A DNA stretch of 20,583 nt, from contig CAVGCY010000005.1 in assembly GCA_963627915.1 (NCBI GenBank), positions 1 through 20,583 on the forward strand, written 5' to 3'. Of the stretch, positions 14,410-20,583 are shown in pieces. The translations under genes and the position numbers were made by a program. The stretch's first letter is position 1, and each line of letters starts with the position of its first letter. This DNA is from CALACW01 sp963627915 (GTDB lineage Bacteria > Bacillota > Clostridia > Oscillospirales > Acutalibacteraceae). Under the pieces are notes generated by a model. That model ran no database searches, was not told the origin of the DNA, and worked only from the letters and a program-made list of their open reading frames with translations.

Positions 14410-15735
14410 TTATTTAAAAATATGAAAAAAAGTATTTACAAACGCAAGCAGTTTTTTTACGAGTTTGAAAAATAATTCATACAGAACGTTTTGTTCATAC
14501 TCGGGTACTGTTTTGTTTTCCGTGTTTTTAATAACCGTAAAGTTATCATAAACTGTTCCGGTGTCCGTTCCGTATGTTGTTACGGTTATTTTTTCATCGT
14601 CAAATGACAGAACGGAGTATGACGGTTCTTCCATGAAAACATAATTGTCGATATAGACGGGGATTTCATCCTCATGTCCGTAATTGCACCCGGAGGCGTT
14701 GCCCGCTTCAAAATACGTTACGCCGTTTATCGGCGCTGTTCTTGCGTGGATATGGTCGTGTCCGCTCAGAACGAGATCGATTCCGTATTTTTCAAACAGG
14801 GACGGAAGTGAGATGTAATTTGCCTTATTATCGAATGTGTCGGGTTGTATGCTGTATGCGCTCTGGTGCGTCATTACTATACGGGCAGAGGCGTCGGGAT
14901 ATTGAGAAACCGCTCTGTTAAGCGTGTTCTCATGATCTTCCTTAAGAAAATTATTTGTATTAAGGACGATAATCAAAACGTCGTAATATGAGAAATAATA
15001 ATCGTTTCCTCCGAATGTCAGCGCGTCGCCGTCGGTTATATTCGGATTGTAGAAATGATACGGGAAAAACTGCGAGTACATTTCATGGTTGCCGACGGCG
15101 GCCGCTATCGGGATTGATTTAAGATTTTCGGGATTTAAAAACGCGTTGTACTGCTTCTTGTTTACCGCTGTGTTGACCTGGTCGCCCGCCGACAGAATAA
15201 ACGCCGAATCGGTTTTTGACTTAATCGAATTTACGGTTCTTTCCCATCCGTATGCGTCGTCAAGCATTGCCTCATCCGAATCGTCGCCGCTTCTGCCTAT
15301 CTGAGCGTCGGATACGAAGGCTATTTCAAAATTTTTATCGTTTTTAATTGTAAATGTTTCTGTCTTTTGCTTTTTGCCGTCGAATGTGTATTCGTAATAA
15401 TACGTTCCCGCATTAAGATTTGTAAGCGAAACCCGGTTTACAACATATGCGATAAGCGGAGTCCTTGCGCTTTTAACCTCCGCCTCGGACGCGTCGGACA
15501 TATCCGAAGAGGAGGAGTATCTGAACGAATCGAAAGAGTGCGATACCCAGCTGAAATTAATTGACGAGGAATCCGCACCGGGCGTAAGAGCTATTTTTCC
15601 CTCGTCGGAAAATACAGATTTGGAATTGTTAACGAACTCCTCGGGCGCCGAAACAGGATTTTTTGCAAATGCGGCGAATGAAAGGATAAGCGTTAATATT
15701 AGAGTAAACGATATTATTTTTGCCGTTTTTTTCAT
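14410..15735 (-). CDS. Secreted purple-acid-phosphatase-like metallophosphoesterase
   Basis: A calcineurin-like phosphoesterase of 441 residues exported by Sec: MKKTAKIISF, a hydrophobic core, and a likely signal peptidase site after AAFA near residue 24. An N-terminal fibronectin-like beta domain (about 35-130), as in purple acid phosphatases, precedes the catalytic domain. Metal-binding motifs in order are SDAQIG (about 141; Gln replaces the usual His, as in PAP-like proteins), SAGDQVN, VGNHEMYS, MTHQSAYS, and SGHDHIHART near residue 325. It ends with a positively charged amphipathic helix (YELFFKLVKKLLAFVNTFF) that could associate with the membrane. AAGGAG precedes the ATG. It lies 20 bp downstream of another metallophosphoesterase in the same orientation, so the two are probably co-transcribed. 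It may release phosphate from extracellular esters. Confidence 0.9.
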   Translation of the reverse strand: MKKTAKIISFTLILTLILSFAAFAKNPVSAPEEFVNNSKSVFSDEGKIALTPGADSSSINFSWVSHSFDSFRYSSSSDMSDASEAEVKSARTPLIAYVVNRVSLTNLNAGTYYYEYTFDGKKQKTETFTIKNDKNFEIAFVSDAQIGRSGDDSDEAMLDDAYGWERTVNSIKSKTDSAFILSAGDQVNTAVNKKQYNAFLNPENLKSIPIAAAVGNHEMYSQFFPYHFYNPNITDGDALTFGGNDYYFSYYDVLIIVLNTNNFLKEDHENTLNRAVSQYPDASARIVMTHQSAYSIQPDTFDNKANYISLPSLFEKYGIDLVLSGHDHIHARTAPINGVTYFEAGNASGCNYGHEDEIPVYIDNYVFMEEPSYSVLSFDDEKITVTTYGTDTGTVYDNFTVIKNTENKTVPEYEQNVLYELFFKLVKKLLAFVNTFFHIFK

Positions 15736-15755
15736 TGCAATGCTCCTTTTTTTAA

Positions 15756-16910
15756 TTAAAGATAATCGCGGTTGAAACGTTGTTTTAAATCGATAGAACC
15801 GTCATTTTTTATCGTTATAACGGTCGCGCCCTGCATCCATCTGCTCTCGTCCCATTTTTTCAAATCGCCCATGGTGTAGGTTTCATATCCGCCCGGCTGG
15901 ACGTATACGAGCTTTATTCCGTCGTATTCCGCGCAGAAATCGTTTACGTGGTCGTGACCGGCAAATACGGCCTGCGTAGAGCCGAGTTCCTTTATAAGTG
16001 AAAATAAACCGCTGTTTACAGGGGAACAGCCTATTGATTCGTACTGAGAGCCGTAGATTATTTTCGCCCTGCCTGTCGGGATATATTCTCCGAATTTACT
16101 GAGTTTGTTTACGTTTTCGTATTCGCACAGCGGTATGTGCATGAACACAAGCGATTTGAAATCGCCGTAAATGCGTTCTTGTTCCTCAATATGTTTTTTA
16201 TACCAGTTTTTCTGATTATTTTTAATATAGTCATAACCGCGCAGATCTGAATCGAGTCCGTTTTCAAATCTGTATTTGTCGGATATGTTTCTGCCCGAAT
16301 CAAAAAGAAACAGACTTTGTTTTACAGTGCCGGAGCGGTTCATTATATTTATAATATGATTTCCGTAGCCGAACAAATCTGACGGACCGAATTTTGCAAG
16401 GCAGTGCTCGTACTGCGACATGTTTTTCATGAGCAGATATTTATGATATTCCTTTTCGCTGCGCGCTTCATGATTGCCGAATACAAATGTCCAATATACG
16501 CCCATGTCCTCAAAAAGTTTTGCGAATCTGACCGCGTCAATCTGCTGATGATTTGAGAGAATAATATCGCCCGTAAATACTACGAGGTCGGGCTTTACAT
16601 CGGCAATATTGCGAACCATCATATTTACGGTCTTATCTCTGAGCCCGGTATCGTCCTCAAAATGCAGGTCGGTCATGGCGAGAATTACGAAATCGTCGTC
16701 GGAAATCTGTCCGTCGTCGTCGAATTTCGCAATCCATACGGCGGATTCATCCTCGGCAATTCTCTGAACCCTTGAATCTATGACCGGAATTTTGCCTTTG
16801 CCTATGAGCTTTTTCGGCTGTTTTTTATCGGGATTCGAGCCTATCGCTTTTTCGGCGGCAACGATTGCGCGGATTCTGTTCTCCCTTATTACGGTTTGAA
16901 GAACCTTCAT
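15756..16910 (-). CDS. Cytoplasmic metallophosphoesterase (Dcr2/PAP29-like)
   Basis: A calcineurin-like phosphoesterase of 384 residues without a signal peptide. After a basic, disordered-looking N-terminus (about 1-70) come the five metal motifs: TDLHFEDD (about 79), FTGDIILSN, VFGNHEARSEKE (about 143), FMHIPLCEYE, and AGHDHVNDF (about 317). The pairing of GHDHVND with an HIPLCEY-type segment resembles the Dcr2/PAP29 group of phosphatases, but the substrate is unknown. AAGGAAGG lies upstream of the ATG. It is first in a two-gene minus-strand operon with the secreted phosphoesterase and is divergent from a paralogous gene at 17032, sharing YDYIKNNQKNWY versus YDYVRREQIEWY and similar GHDH(V/I)NDF motifs. 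Confidence 0.9.
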   Translation of the reverse strand: MKVLQTVIRENRIRAIVAAEKAIGSNPDKKQPKKLIGKGKIPVIDSRVQRIAEDESAVWIAKFDDDGQISDDDFVILAMTDLHFEDDTGLRDKTVNMMVRNIADVKPDLVVFTGDIILSNHQQIDAVRFAKLFEDMGVYWTFVFGNHEARSEKEYHKYLLMKNMSQYEHCLAKFGPSDLFGYGNHIINIMNRSGTVKQSLFLFDSGRNISDKYRFENGLDSDLRGYDYIKNNQKNWYKKHIEEQERIYGDFKSLVFMHIPLCEYENVNKLSKFGEYIPTGRAKIIYGSQYESIGCSPVNSGLFSLIKELGSTQAVFAGHDHVNDFCAEYDGIKLVYVQPGGYETYTMGDLKKWDESRWMQGATVITIKNDGSIDLKQRFNRDYL

Positions 16911-16944
16911 ATATTAAACCTTCCTTAGAATGCCTTTTTTATTT

Positions 16945-16973
16945 ATTTTATCATAAATATCGAAAGTCCGCAA
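16945..16973 (-). promoter_or_regulatory. Candidate promoter of the minus-strand phosphoesterase operon
   Basis: Minus strand: TTGCGG (16973-16968), a 17-bp spacer, TAAAAT (16950-16945). It lies 34 bp before the start codon and only 13 bp from the divergent promoter. Confidence 0.55.
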
Positions 16974-16986
16974 TATAAAATTGCAA

Positions 16987-17015
16987 TTGAATTATTGTTC
17001 GTCTTATGATATGAT
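16987..17015 (+). promoter_or_regulatory. Candidate promoter of the plus-strand phosphoesterase
   Basis: TTGAAT (16987-16992), a 17-bp spacer, TATGAT (17010-17015). A second TATGAT at 17005-17010 pairs with TTGCAA (16981-16986) at 18 bp. Either choice places transcription start near 17017-17022, which rules out start codons upstream of that point. Confidence 0.55.
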
Positions 17016-17031
17016 TTATTCGGTGGTTAGG

Positions 17032-18177
17032 TTGAAGAATATAAAATTGAAATATGATATAAACGGCGGATTTAAGATAATGGTTGTCGGCGATATTCAT
17101 GAAAAACCCGCGTATGCGTCGAGAAAGGATAACGCCCGTTTTCTTGACTATCTGCGACATATTAATACGGCTCTTGATAAAATTCATCCCGATCTGGTCG
17201 TTATAATGGGCGACGTCGTAAATGCGGACAGCGAAGAAATGCTGAAAACGGCGTTTGATAAAACATATGCGCCTATAATTAACAGAAATATTCCGTTTGC
17301 CGTAGTGAGAGGAAATCATGACGGCGAAAGCGGCGTCGGCTGGAGCGTTCACGAAAAGCTTTTAAGAACGTATGACAATTGCCTTTACTGTCCGGCGGAT
17401 GAAGACGGGCACGGGGATTATAATCTGCCGATATATTCTCACGACGGTAAAAGAACGGTTTTTAATCTGTGGATGATTAATTCAAACAGTTCAACGGACG
17501 AGCTTGACGGTTACGATTATGTAAGAAGAGAGCAGATTGAATGGTACGAAAAAATATCGGACGCTCTTAAAAAGAAAAACGGGGGAAAAGCGGTTCCTTC
17601 GCTTGTCTTTCAGCACGTGCCCGTTTGCGAGGAGTACAGACTGCTGAGGGAAACCTCTGCGCTGTCGATGGCGGGAAGCGCGGTATTCGATGATAATGAT
17701 AACAATAGAAAGTTTTACCTTCCCGGTCGTAATGCCGGTTTTAAGGGCTATCTCGGAGAAGCCCCGTCGACGAGCGATTATAACGGAGGTCAGTTTGAAA
17801 GCTGGAAAAAACAGGGCGACGTTATCGGCGCGTTTTTCGGACATGACCATATTAATGATTTTATCGGCAAAACCGACGGGATATGGCTCGGACAATGCCG
17901 GGCGGCAGGCTTCGGACAGTACGGCGACGGTTTAAGACAGGGCGTCAGGGTGATAAGACTTAAGGAGGACAGTCCGGACAGATTTTTTACGGAAATGCGT
18001 ACATACCGCGAGATGATAGGAATGGACTGTGAATCAATTCACGGAAGAATAAAGTACGTTCACGATAAGCTCGGCGTTAAAATAGACCTTGCGGAACGTA
18101 TTCTTGCAATAACAGCCGTTGCTGCGGGAGTTTGCGCAGGCATGTGCAAATTATCGAAAATAATAAAATTTAAATAA
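17032..18177 (+). CDS. Cytoplasmic metallophosphoesterase, paralogue of its divergent neighbour
   Basis: A calcineurin-like phosphoesterase of about 381 residues. The complete metal-binding set is present: VVGDIHEKP (about 18), MGDVVNADS, VRGNHDGES (about 92), FQHVPVCEEY, and FGHDHINDF (about 268). The start is uncertain. The frame is open to TTG 16981, but a promoter-like sequence overlaps that part. The TTG at 17032, preceded by GGTGG, is my choice; the leader would be very short, so an unconventional start is possible. The C-terminal 30 residues (AERILAITAVAAGVCAGMC) are hydrophobic and could anchor the protein in the membrane or pack against it. It shares the Dcr2/PAP29-type signature with the divergent gene at 15756-16910. 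It overlaps the convergent pseudouridine synthase gene by 8 nt. Confidence 0.85.
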   Translation: MKNIKLKYDINGGFKIMVVGDIHEKPAYASRKDNARFLDYLRHINTALDKIHPDLVVIMGDVVNADSEEMLKTAFDKTYAPIINRNIPFAVVRGNHDGESGVGWSVHEKLLRTYDNCLYCPADEDGHGDYNLPIYSHDGKRTVFNLWMINSNSSTDELDGYDYVRREQIEWYEKISDALKKKNGGKAVPSLVFQHVPVCEEYRLLRETSALSMAGSAVFDDNDNNRKFYLPGRNAGFKGYLGEAPSTSDYNGGQFESWKKQGDVIGAFFGHDHINDFIGKTDGIWLGQCRAAGFGQYGDGLRQGVRVIRLKEDSPDRFFTEMRTYREMIGMDCESIHGRIKYVHDKLGVKIDLAERILAITAVAAGVCAGMCKLSKIIKFK

Positions 18178-18805
18178 GATTCCACGGATTTTTTGAAAAG
18201 TCGGGTTCTTTTGAATATGTTTCGGTTTTTCCGCTTGACGGATTGGGAAAAGAGAGAGAGTATGACCACAGGGCTATGCCGTCGGAATTTGTACGGCTTC
18301 CGTATTTTCCGTCGCCTGTCAGCGGAGTTTTTCTCGAGGCGAACTGAACTCTTATCTGATGGGTTCTGCCCGTGAAAAGACGGACTTTTATAAGCGCGTG
18401 CGATTCGTTTTTTTTCAGTACCTCGTATTCGCATTCCGCGTTTTTTACGCCCTTTCTCATTCTTTTGACGACAAACGTTTTGTTTTTTTGTCTGTCCCTA
18501 TATAATAGATCCTTTATTACGGCTTTGCCCTCTTTCGGCATTCCGTCCGTCAGGGCGAGATATTGTTTTTCGACGCGTTTTTGCTCTATTGCCTTTGAAA
18601 GGTATCCCGCGCTTTTTTTGTTGAGCGCGTATACCATGACTCCGCCTGTCGTTATATCGAGCCGGTGAACGGGGTAAACTTCTGTTTGTAATTGTTTTTT
18701 CAGCAAATCGACCGCGCCCGAATTGTTGTCGGTGTGTTCCGACGAAATTCCTGCGGGTTTTATTATTACGGCGACATTTGAATCCGAATAAAGTATTTCA
18801 AGCAT
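18170..18805 (-). CDS. Short RluA-family pseudouridine synthase
   Basis: An RNA pseudouridine synthase of 211 residues. The catalytic signature is VHRLDITTGG with Asp50, followed by KQYLALTDG (about 97-105) and the C-terminal RNA-contact motif GRTHQIRVQFA near 144-154. There is no N-terminal S4 domain; the catalytic fold begins at residue 1, making it smaller than RluD-type enzymes and closer in layout to RluA/TruC-like or YlyB-derived short forms. Target rRNA or tRNA position unknown. A ribosome binding site is not evident before the ATG. Tail-to-tail overlap of 8 nt with the plus-strand phosphoesterase leaves no room for a separate terminator between them. Its promoter lies at 18839-18866. 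Confidence 0.9.
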   Translation of the reverse strand: MLEILYSDSNVAVIIKPAGISSEHTDNNSGAVDLLKKQLQTEVYPVHRLDITTGGVMVYALNKKSAGYLSKAIEQKRVEKQYLALTDGMPKEGKAVIKDLLYRDRQKNKTFVVKRMRKGVKNAECEYEVLKKNESHALIKVRLFTGRTHQIRVQFASRKTPLTGDGKYGSRTNSDGIALWSYSLSFPNPSSGKTETYSKEPDFSKNPWNLI

Positions 18806-18838
18806 ATAATCGACGCTTTCTGTTTTTTTATTTTATTT

Positions 18839-18866
18839 ATTTTATCATATTTATTTTGCATTTCAA
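18839..18866 (-). promoter_or_regulatory. Candidate promoter of the pseudouridine synthase
   Basis: Minus strand: TTGAAA (18866-18861), a 16-bp spacer, TAAAAT (18844-18839), 33 bp before the start codon. The same AT-rich gap must hold the divergent promoter of the thiamine diphosphokinase gene, which I could not place. Confidence 0.5.
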
Positions 18867-18884
18867 TACATCGGGGAGTAAAAA

Positions 18885-19499
18885 ATGAAAAGATGTTTTT
18901 GTTTCGGCGCAATGGATTTTGAGCGTTTTGACGAGAAGATTAACGACGGCGATATTGTTATAGCCGCCGACGGGGGGCTCAGGGCGTGTAAAAAATTCAA
19001 TATTGAACCTACGTATATATTAGGCGATTTTGATTCTCTCGGATATGTTCCGGATTCGAATAACGTAACCCGTCTGCCTGTCGAAAAGGATGTTACGGAC
19101 ATGTATCAGTCCGCATTTACGGCTTATGAAATGGGAATCGGAGAAATATATCTGTACGGCGGAACAGGAGGCAGACCCGATCATACGTATGCAAATATTG
19201 CGCTTGCCGCGGATCTTACGAAGAGGGGATGCAGGTGTTTTCTCGTTTCCGATACGTATATCATAACCGCGGTAACTGACGGCGCAATTGATTTCGGAAA
19301 AGAAATGAAAGGTACGATATCCGTGTTTTCATTTGACAACGAAGCTCTCGGCGTATTTGAAACGGGACTTAAATACACGCTTGATAACGCAAGACTGACA
19401 AATGATTTTCCGCTCGGCGTAAGCAATTCGTTTATCGGCGAGAACGCGCATATCGGTGTCGAAAGCGGAACTCTTATAATAATGTATGAAAGACCTTGA
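18885..19499 (+). CDS. thiN: Thiamine diphosphokinase
   Basis: A cytoplasmic enzyme that transfers pyrophosphate from ATP to thiamine, giving thiamine diphosphate in one step. The 204 residues match bacterial TPK (B. subtilis ThiN/YloS type). Motifs are IVIAADGGL (about 24-32), YILGDFDSLG (about 45-54), LPVEKDVTDM (substrate/metal acidic cluster, about 65-74), LYGGTGGRPDHTYANI (about 90-105), and a C-terminal beta domain ending in LDNARLTNDFPLGVSNSF-type sequence. GGGGAG precedes the ATG. The next gene is the thiamine transporter ThiT, so imported thiamine would be activated directly here. The TPP riboswitch lies downstream of this gene and controls thiT, not thiN. Confidence 0.95.
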   Translation: MKRCFCFGAMDFERFDEKINDGDIVIAADGGLRACKKFNIEPTYILGDFDSLGYVPDSNNVTRLPVEKDVTDMYQSAFTAYEMGIGEIYLYGGTGGRPDHTYANIALAADLTKRGCRCFLVSDTYIITAVTDGAIDFGKEMKGTISVFSFDNEALGVFETGLKYTLDNARLTNDFPLGVSNSFIGENAHIGVESGTLIIMYERP

Positions 19500-19552
19500 C
19501 ATTAATTATTGACGGATATATAATAATTAAGCACATTGGAATAATTAATCGG

Positions 19553-19640
19553 ATAATATTAGGGGTGCTGTTTTTCGGCTGAGATGCGTTTGCGAACCCT
19601 TGACCTGATACGGATAATGCCGGCGTAGGTAAATATTTAC
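19553..19640 (+). ncRNA. TPP riboswitch (THI element) aptamer
   Basis: The conserved THI-box blocks are present in order: AGGGGTGC (19561-19568), GGCTGAGATGC (19578-19588), ACCCTTGACCTGAT (19596-19609), and GGATAATGCCGGCGTAGG (19612-19629). P1 can form from AATATT (19555-19560) with AATATT (19632-19637). It binds thiamine diphosphate and controls the downstream transporter. Confidence 0.96.
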
Positions 19641-19662
19641 TGACATAATGAATGTAAGTATT

Positions 19663-19698
19663 CGCATACCGGACTTCCGGTGTGCGGATTTTATTTTT
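19663..19698 (+). terminator. Riboswitch expression-platform terminator
   Basis: CGCATACCGG (19663-19672) pairs with CCGGTGTGCG (19677-19686), one wobble, loop ACTT, followed by a T-rich tract (19689-19698). It ends just before the thiT ribosome binding site, so TPP binding most likely causes premature termination. A candidate competing hairpin pairs AATATTTAC (19632-19640) with GTAAGTATT (19654-19662), overlapping P1. Confidence 0.88.
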
Positions 19699-19713
19699 CC
19701 ATGGAGGTATAAT

Positions 19714-20337
19714 ATGGAACAGAAGAAAAAAATTAATGTAAGGACTCTGACAGAGTGCGCCGTTATGCTTGCGCTTGCCGTAGTGCTCAGCTTTATCAAG
19801 GTTTGGGAAATGCCTATGGGCGGTTCGATAACGCTTGTCAGCATGCTGCCGATTGTTATGGTTTCGATTAAGCACGGAAACAAAGCGGGACTTGCCGTTG
19901 GATTTTTGTTCTCTCTCATTCAGCTTATTCAGGGTATCGCTTCGGGCAATGTTTTCCCCTATTGCGAAACGGCGGGAATCGCCGCGCTTGTCGTTGCGTT
20001 TGACTACATTGTACCGTTTACCGTTCTCGGATTTGCCGGAGCTTTCAGAAAAATTAAAATCGGTAAATTCGATACCTTCGGTATTTATCTCGGCATAATC
20101 ATCGTTATGATTGCACGTTTTGCCTGCCACTTCGTTACCGGATTTTCCGTATGGGGTCAGTGGGCGGATGGAATGAGCCCGTATATGTATTCGTTCCTTT
20201 ATAACGGAACTTACATGCTTCCGGAGCTTATCTTTACTCTTATTGCCGCTGTCATTCTTGTTCAGGTGCCTCAGATTAGAAAAATTCTCGGTATTAAGAT
20301 TAAACCCGAGGATAACGAAGAAAAGAAAGAAGCATAA
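19714..20337 (+). CDS. thiT: Thiamine transporter substrate-binding protein ThiT (ECF S component)
   Basis: An integral membrane protein of 207 residues with about six hydrophobic helices that captures thiamine for an energy-coupling-factor transporter. The signature after helix 1, WEMPMGGSITLVSMLPI (about 30-46), is characteristic of ThiT. Other thiamine-pocket regions are FLFSLIQLIQG and FVTGFSVWGQWADG (about 152-165). The ATG at 19714 is preceded by GGAGG. An in-frame ATG at 19648 lies inside the expression platform upstream of the terminator and is rejected. The shared EcfA/EcfA'/EcfT module is not in the window, as usual for group II ECF systems. The TPP riboswitch directly upstream gives strong support to thiamine as the ligand. 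The C-terminus is hydrophilic and acidic (EDNEEKKEA). Confidence 0.96.
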   Translation: MEQKKKINVRTLTECAVMLALAVVLSFIKVWEMPMGGSITLVSMLPIVMVSIKHGNKAGLAVGFLFSLIQLIQGIASGNVFPYCETAGIAALVVAFDYIVPFTVLGFAGAFRKIKIGKFDTFGIYLGIIIVMIARFACHFVTGFSVWGQWADGMSPYMYSFLYNGTYMLPELIFTLIAAVILVQVPQIRKILGIKIKPEDNEEKKEA

Positions 20338-20359
20338 TTTTTTCAAATCGATTATATCC

Positions 20360-20398
20360 AACGCCTTTTCCGCCGAAAACGGAGAGGGCGTTATTCTT
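20360..20398 (+). terminator. Rho-independent terminator after thiT
   Basis: AACGCCTTTTCCG (20360-20372) pairs with CGGAGAGGGCGTT (20380-20392), with G-T wobbles, and is followed by TTATTCTTT. Confidence 0.75.
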
Positions 20399-20458
20399 TG
20401 ACATACAATGGATTTTAAAAATCGCTCAAAAAAAATAAAAAAATTTCTGAAAAAAGTG

Positions 20459-20487
20459 TTGACTTTTTAACTCGAATGTAGTATATT
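20459..20487 (+). promoter_or_regulatory. Strong sigma-A promoter for the tRNA
   Basis: TTGACT (20459-20464), a 17-bp spacer and TATATT (20482-20487), about 31 bp before the mature tRNA 5' end. The A-rich stretch immediately upstream (20428-20456) could be an UP element. Confidence 0.8.
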
Positions 20488-20518
20488 ATTGAAGCCGTAA
20501 GAAATGCGACGCAAACAT

Positions 20519-20583
20519 GGGAGCATAGCTCAGCTGGGAGAGCATCTGCCTTACAAGCAGAGGGTCATAGGTTCGAGCCCTAT
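20519..20583 (+). tRNA. tRNA-Val(UAC), 3' end cut by the window
   Basis: The acceptor strand GGGAGCA, D arm with GCTCAGCTGGGAGAGC, anticodon stem TCTGC/GCAGA with loop CTTACAA (anticodon TAC at 20552-20554), and T arm ATAGG-TTCGAGC-CCTAT are all visible. The acceptor 3' strand and CCA end fall beyond 20583. It is probably the first gene of a tRNA cluster. Confidence 0.96.

Noticed and set aside
16951..17352. Minus-strand frame of 133 codons across the divergent promoter region
   Set aside because: It overlaps the coding sequence of the plus-strand phosphoesterase and both promoters, and has no family features.
19648..19713. In-frame upstream extension of ThiT from ATG 19648
   Set aside because: The extension lies within the riboswitch expression platform ahead of and through the terminator hairpin. 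The good ribosome binding site is at 19703-19707, before ATG 19714.
19474..20361. Minus-strand frame of 295 codons antisense to thiT and the riboswitch
   Set aside because: The opposite strand encodes a clear ThiT with a TPP riboswitch. The antisense product is low-complexity and polar, rich in Asn, Lys, Arg and His, with no recognisable domain or ribosome binding site.
1..20583. CRISPR arrays, prophage genes or a defence island
   Set aside because: I saw no regularly spaced direct repeats, no phage structural or integrase genes and no restriction, Cas or toxin-antitoxin families in either strand.

Overview
The window looks like a chromosomal segment from a low-to-moderate GC member of the Bacillota, most likely class Clostridia and plausibly a gut-associated uncultured lineage. 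The support is strong AGGAGG-type ribosome binding sites, TTGACA/TATAAT promoters, a perfect CIRCE operator in front of groES-groEL, a TPP riboswitch with a terminator-type expression platform in front of thiT, Rho-independent terminators after most transcription units, and protein families common in gut Clostridia. The genus assignment is inference; no 16S gene is present.

Left edge to 5.2 kb: a 5'-truncated IS30-family transposase runs off the left edge on the minus strand. An orphan terminator follows, then a tight three-gene plus-strand operon: ROK-family sugar kinase, GmhA-like SIS-domain sugar-phosphate isomerase, and a 1026-residue GH106-like glycoside hydrolase. Together they read as a cytoplasmic module that cleaves a glycoside, phosphorylates the sugar and isomerises it; the sugar is not identified. 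From 5.2 to 5.75 kb there is no convincing gene, only a terminator, a 10-bp inverted repeat and a start-less open frame.

5.7 to 11.1 kb: a class C beta-lactamase-fold serine hydrolase (+) converges, across a bidirectional terminator, on a minus-strand pair made of a glycerophosphodiester phosphodiesterase and a THUMP-type rRNA guanine-N2 methyltransferase with a TTG start. Divergent to these are a phosphoribosyltransferase with an excellent promoter, a 45-codon ORF with its own consensus promoter and ribosome binding site that encodes a strongly amphipathic peptide, and a HAD-IIA (NagD-like) phosphatase.

11.2 to 14.4 kb: groES-groEL on the minus strand under CIRCE control. Divergent to it, a TetR-family regulator with a consensus promoter is followed by a DUF378 two-helix membrane protein.

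14.4 to 18.8 kb: three metallophosphoesterases. One is a secreted purple-acid-phosphatase-like enzyme; the other two are cytoplasmic, related to each other and divergently transcribed from back-to-back promoters. A short RluA-family pseudouridine synthase lies tail to tail with the third, overlapping by 8 nt.

18.9 kb to the right edge: thiamine salvage, with thiamine diphosphokinase, then a TPP riboswitch and the ECF substrate-binding protein ThiT. A strong promoter and a tRNA-Val(UAC) cut by the window end close the sequence.

No CRISPR array, phage module or recognisable defence island is present. The least explained items are the 45-residue peptide gene with its surrounding hairpins, the gene-poor 5.2-5.75 kb gap, and the paired divergent metallophosphoesterases.
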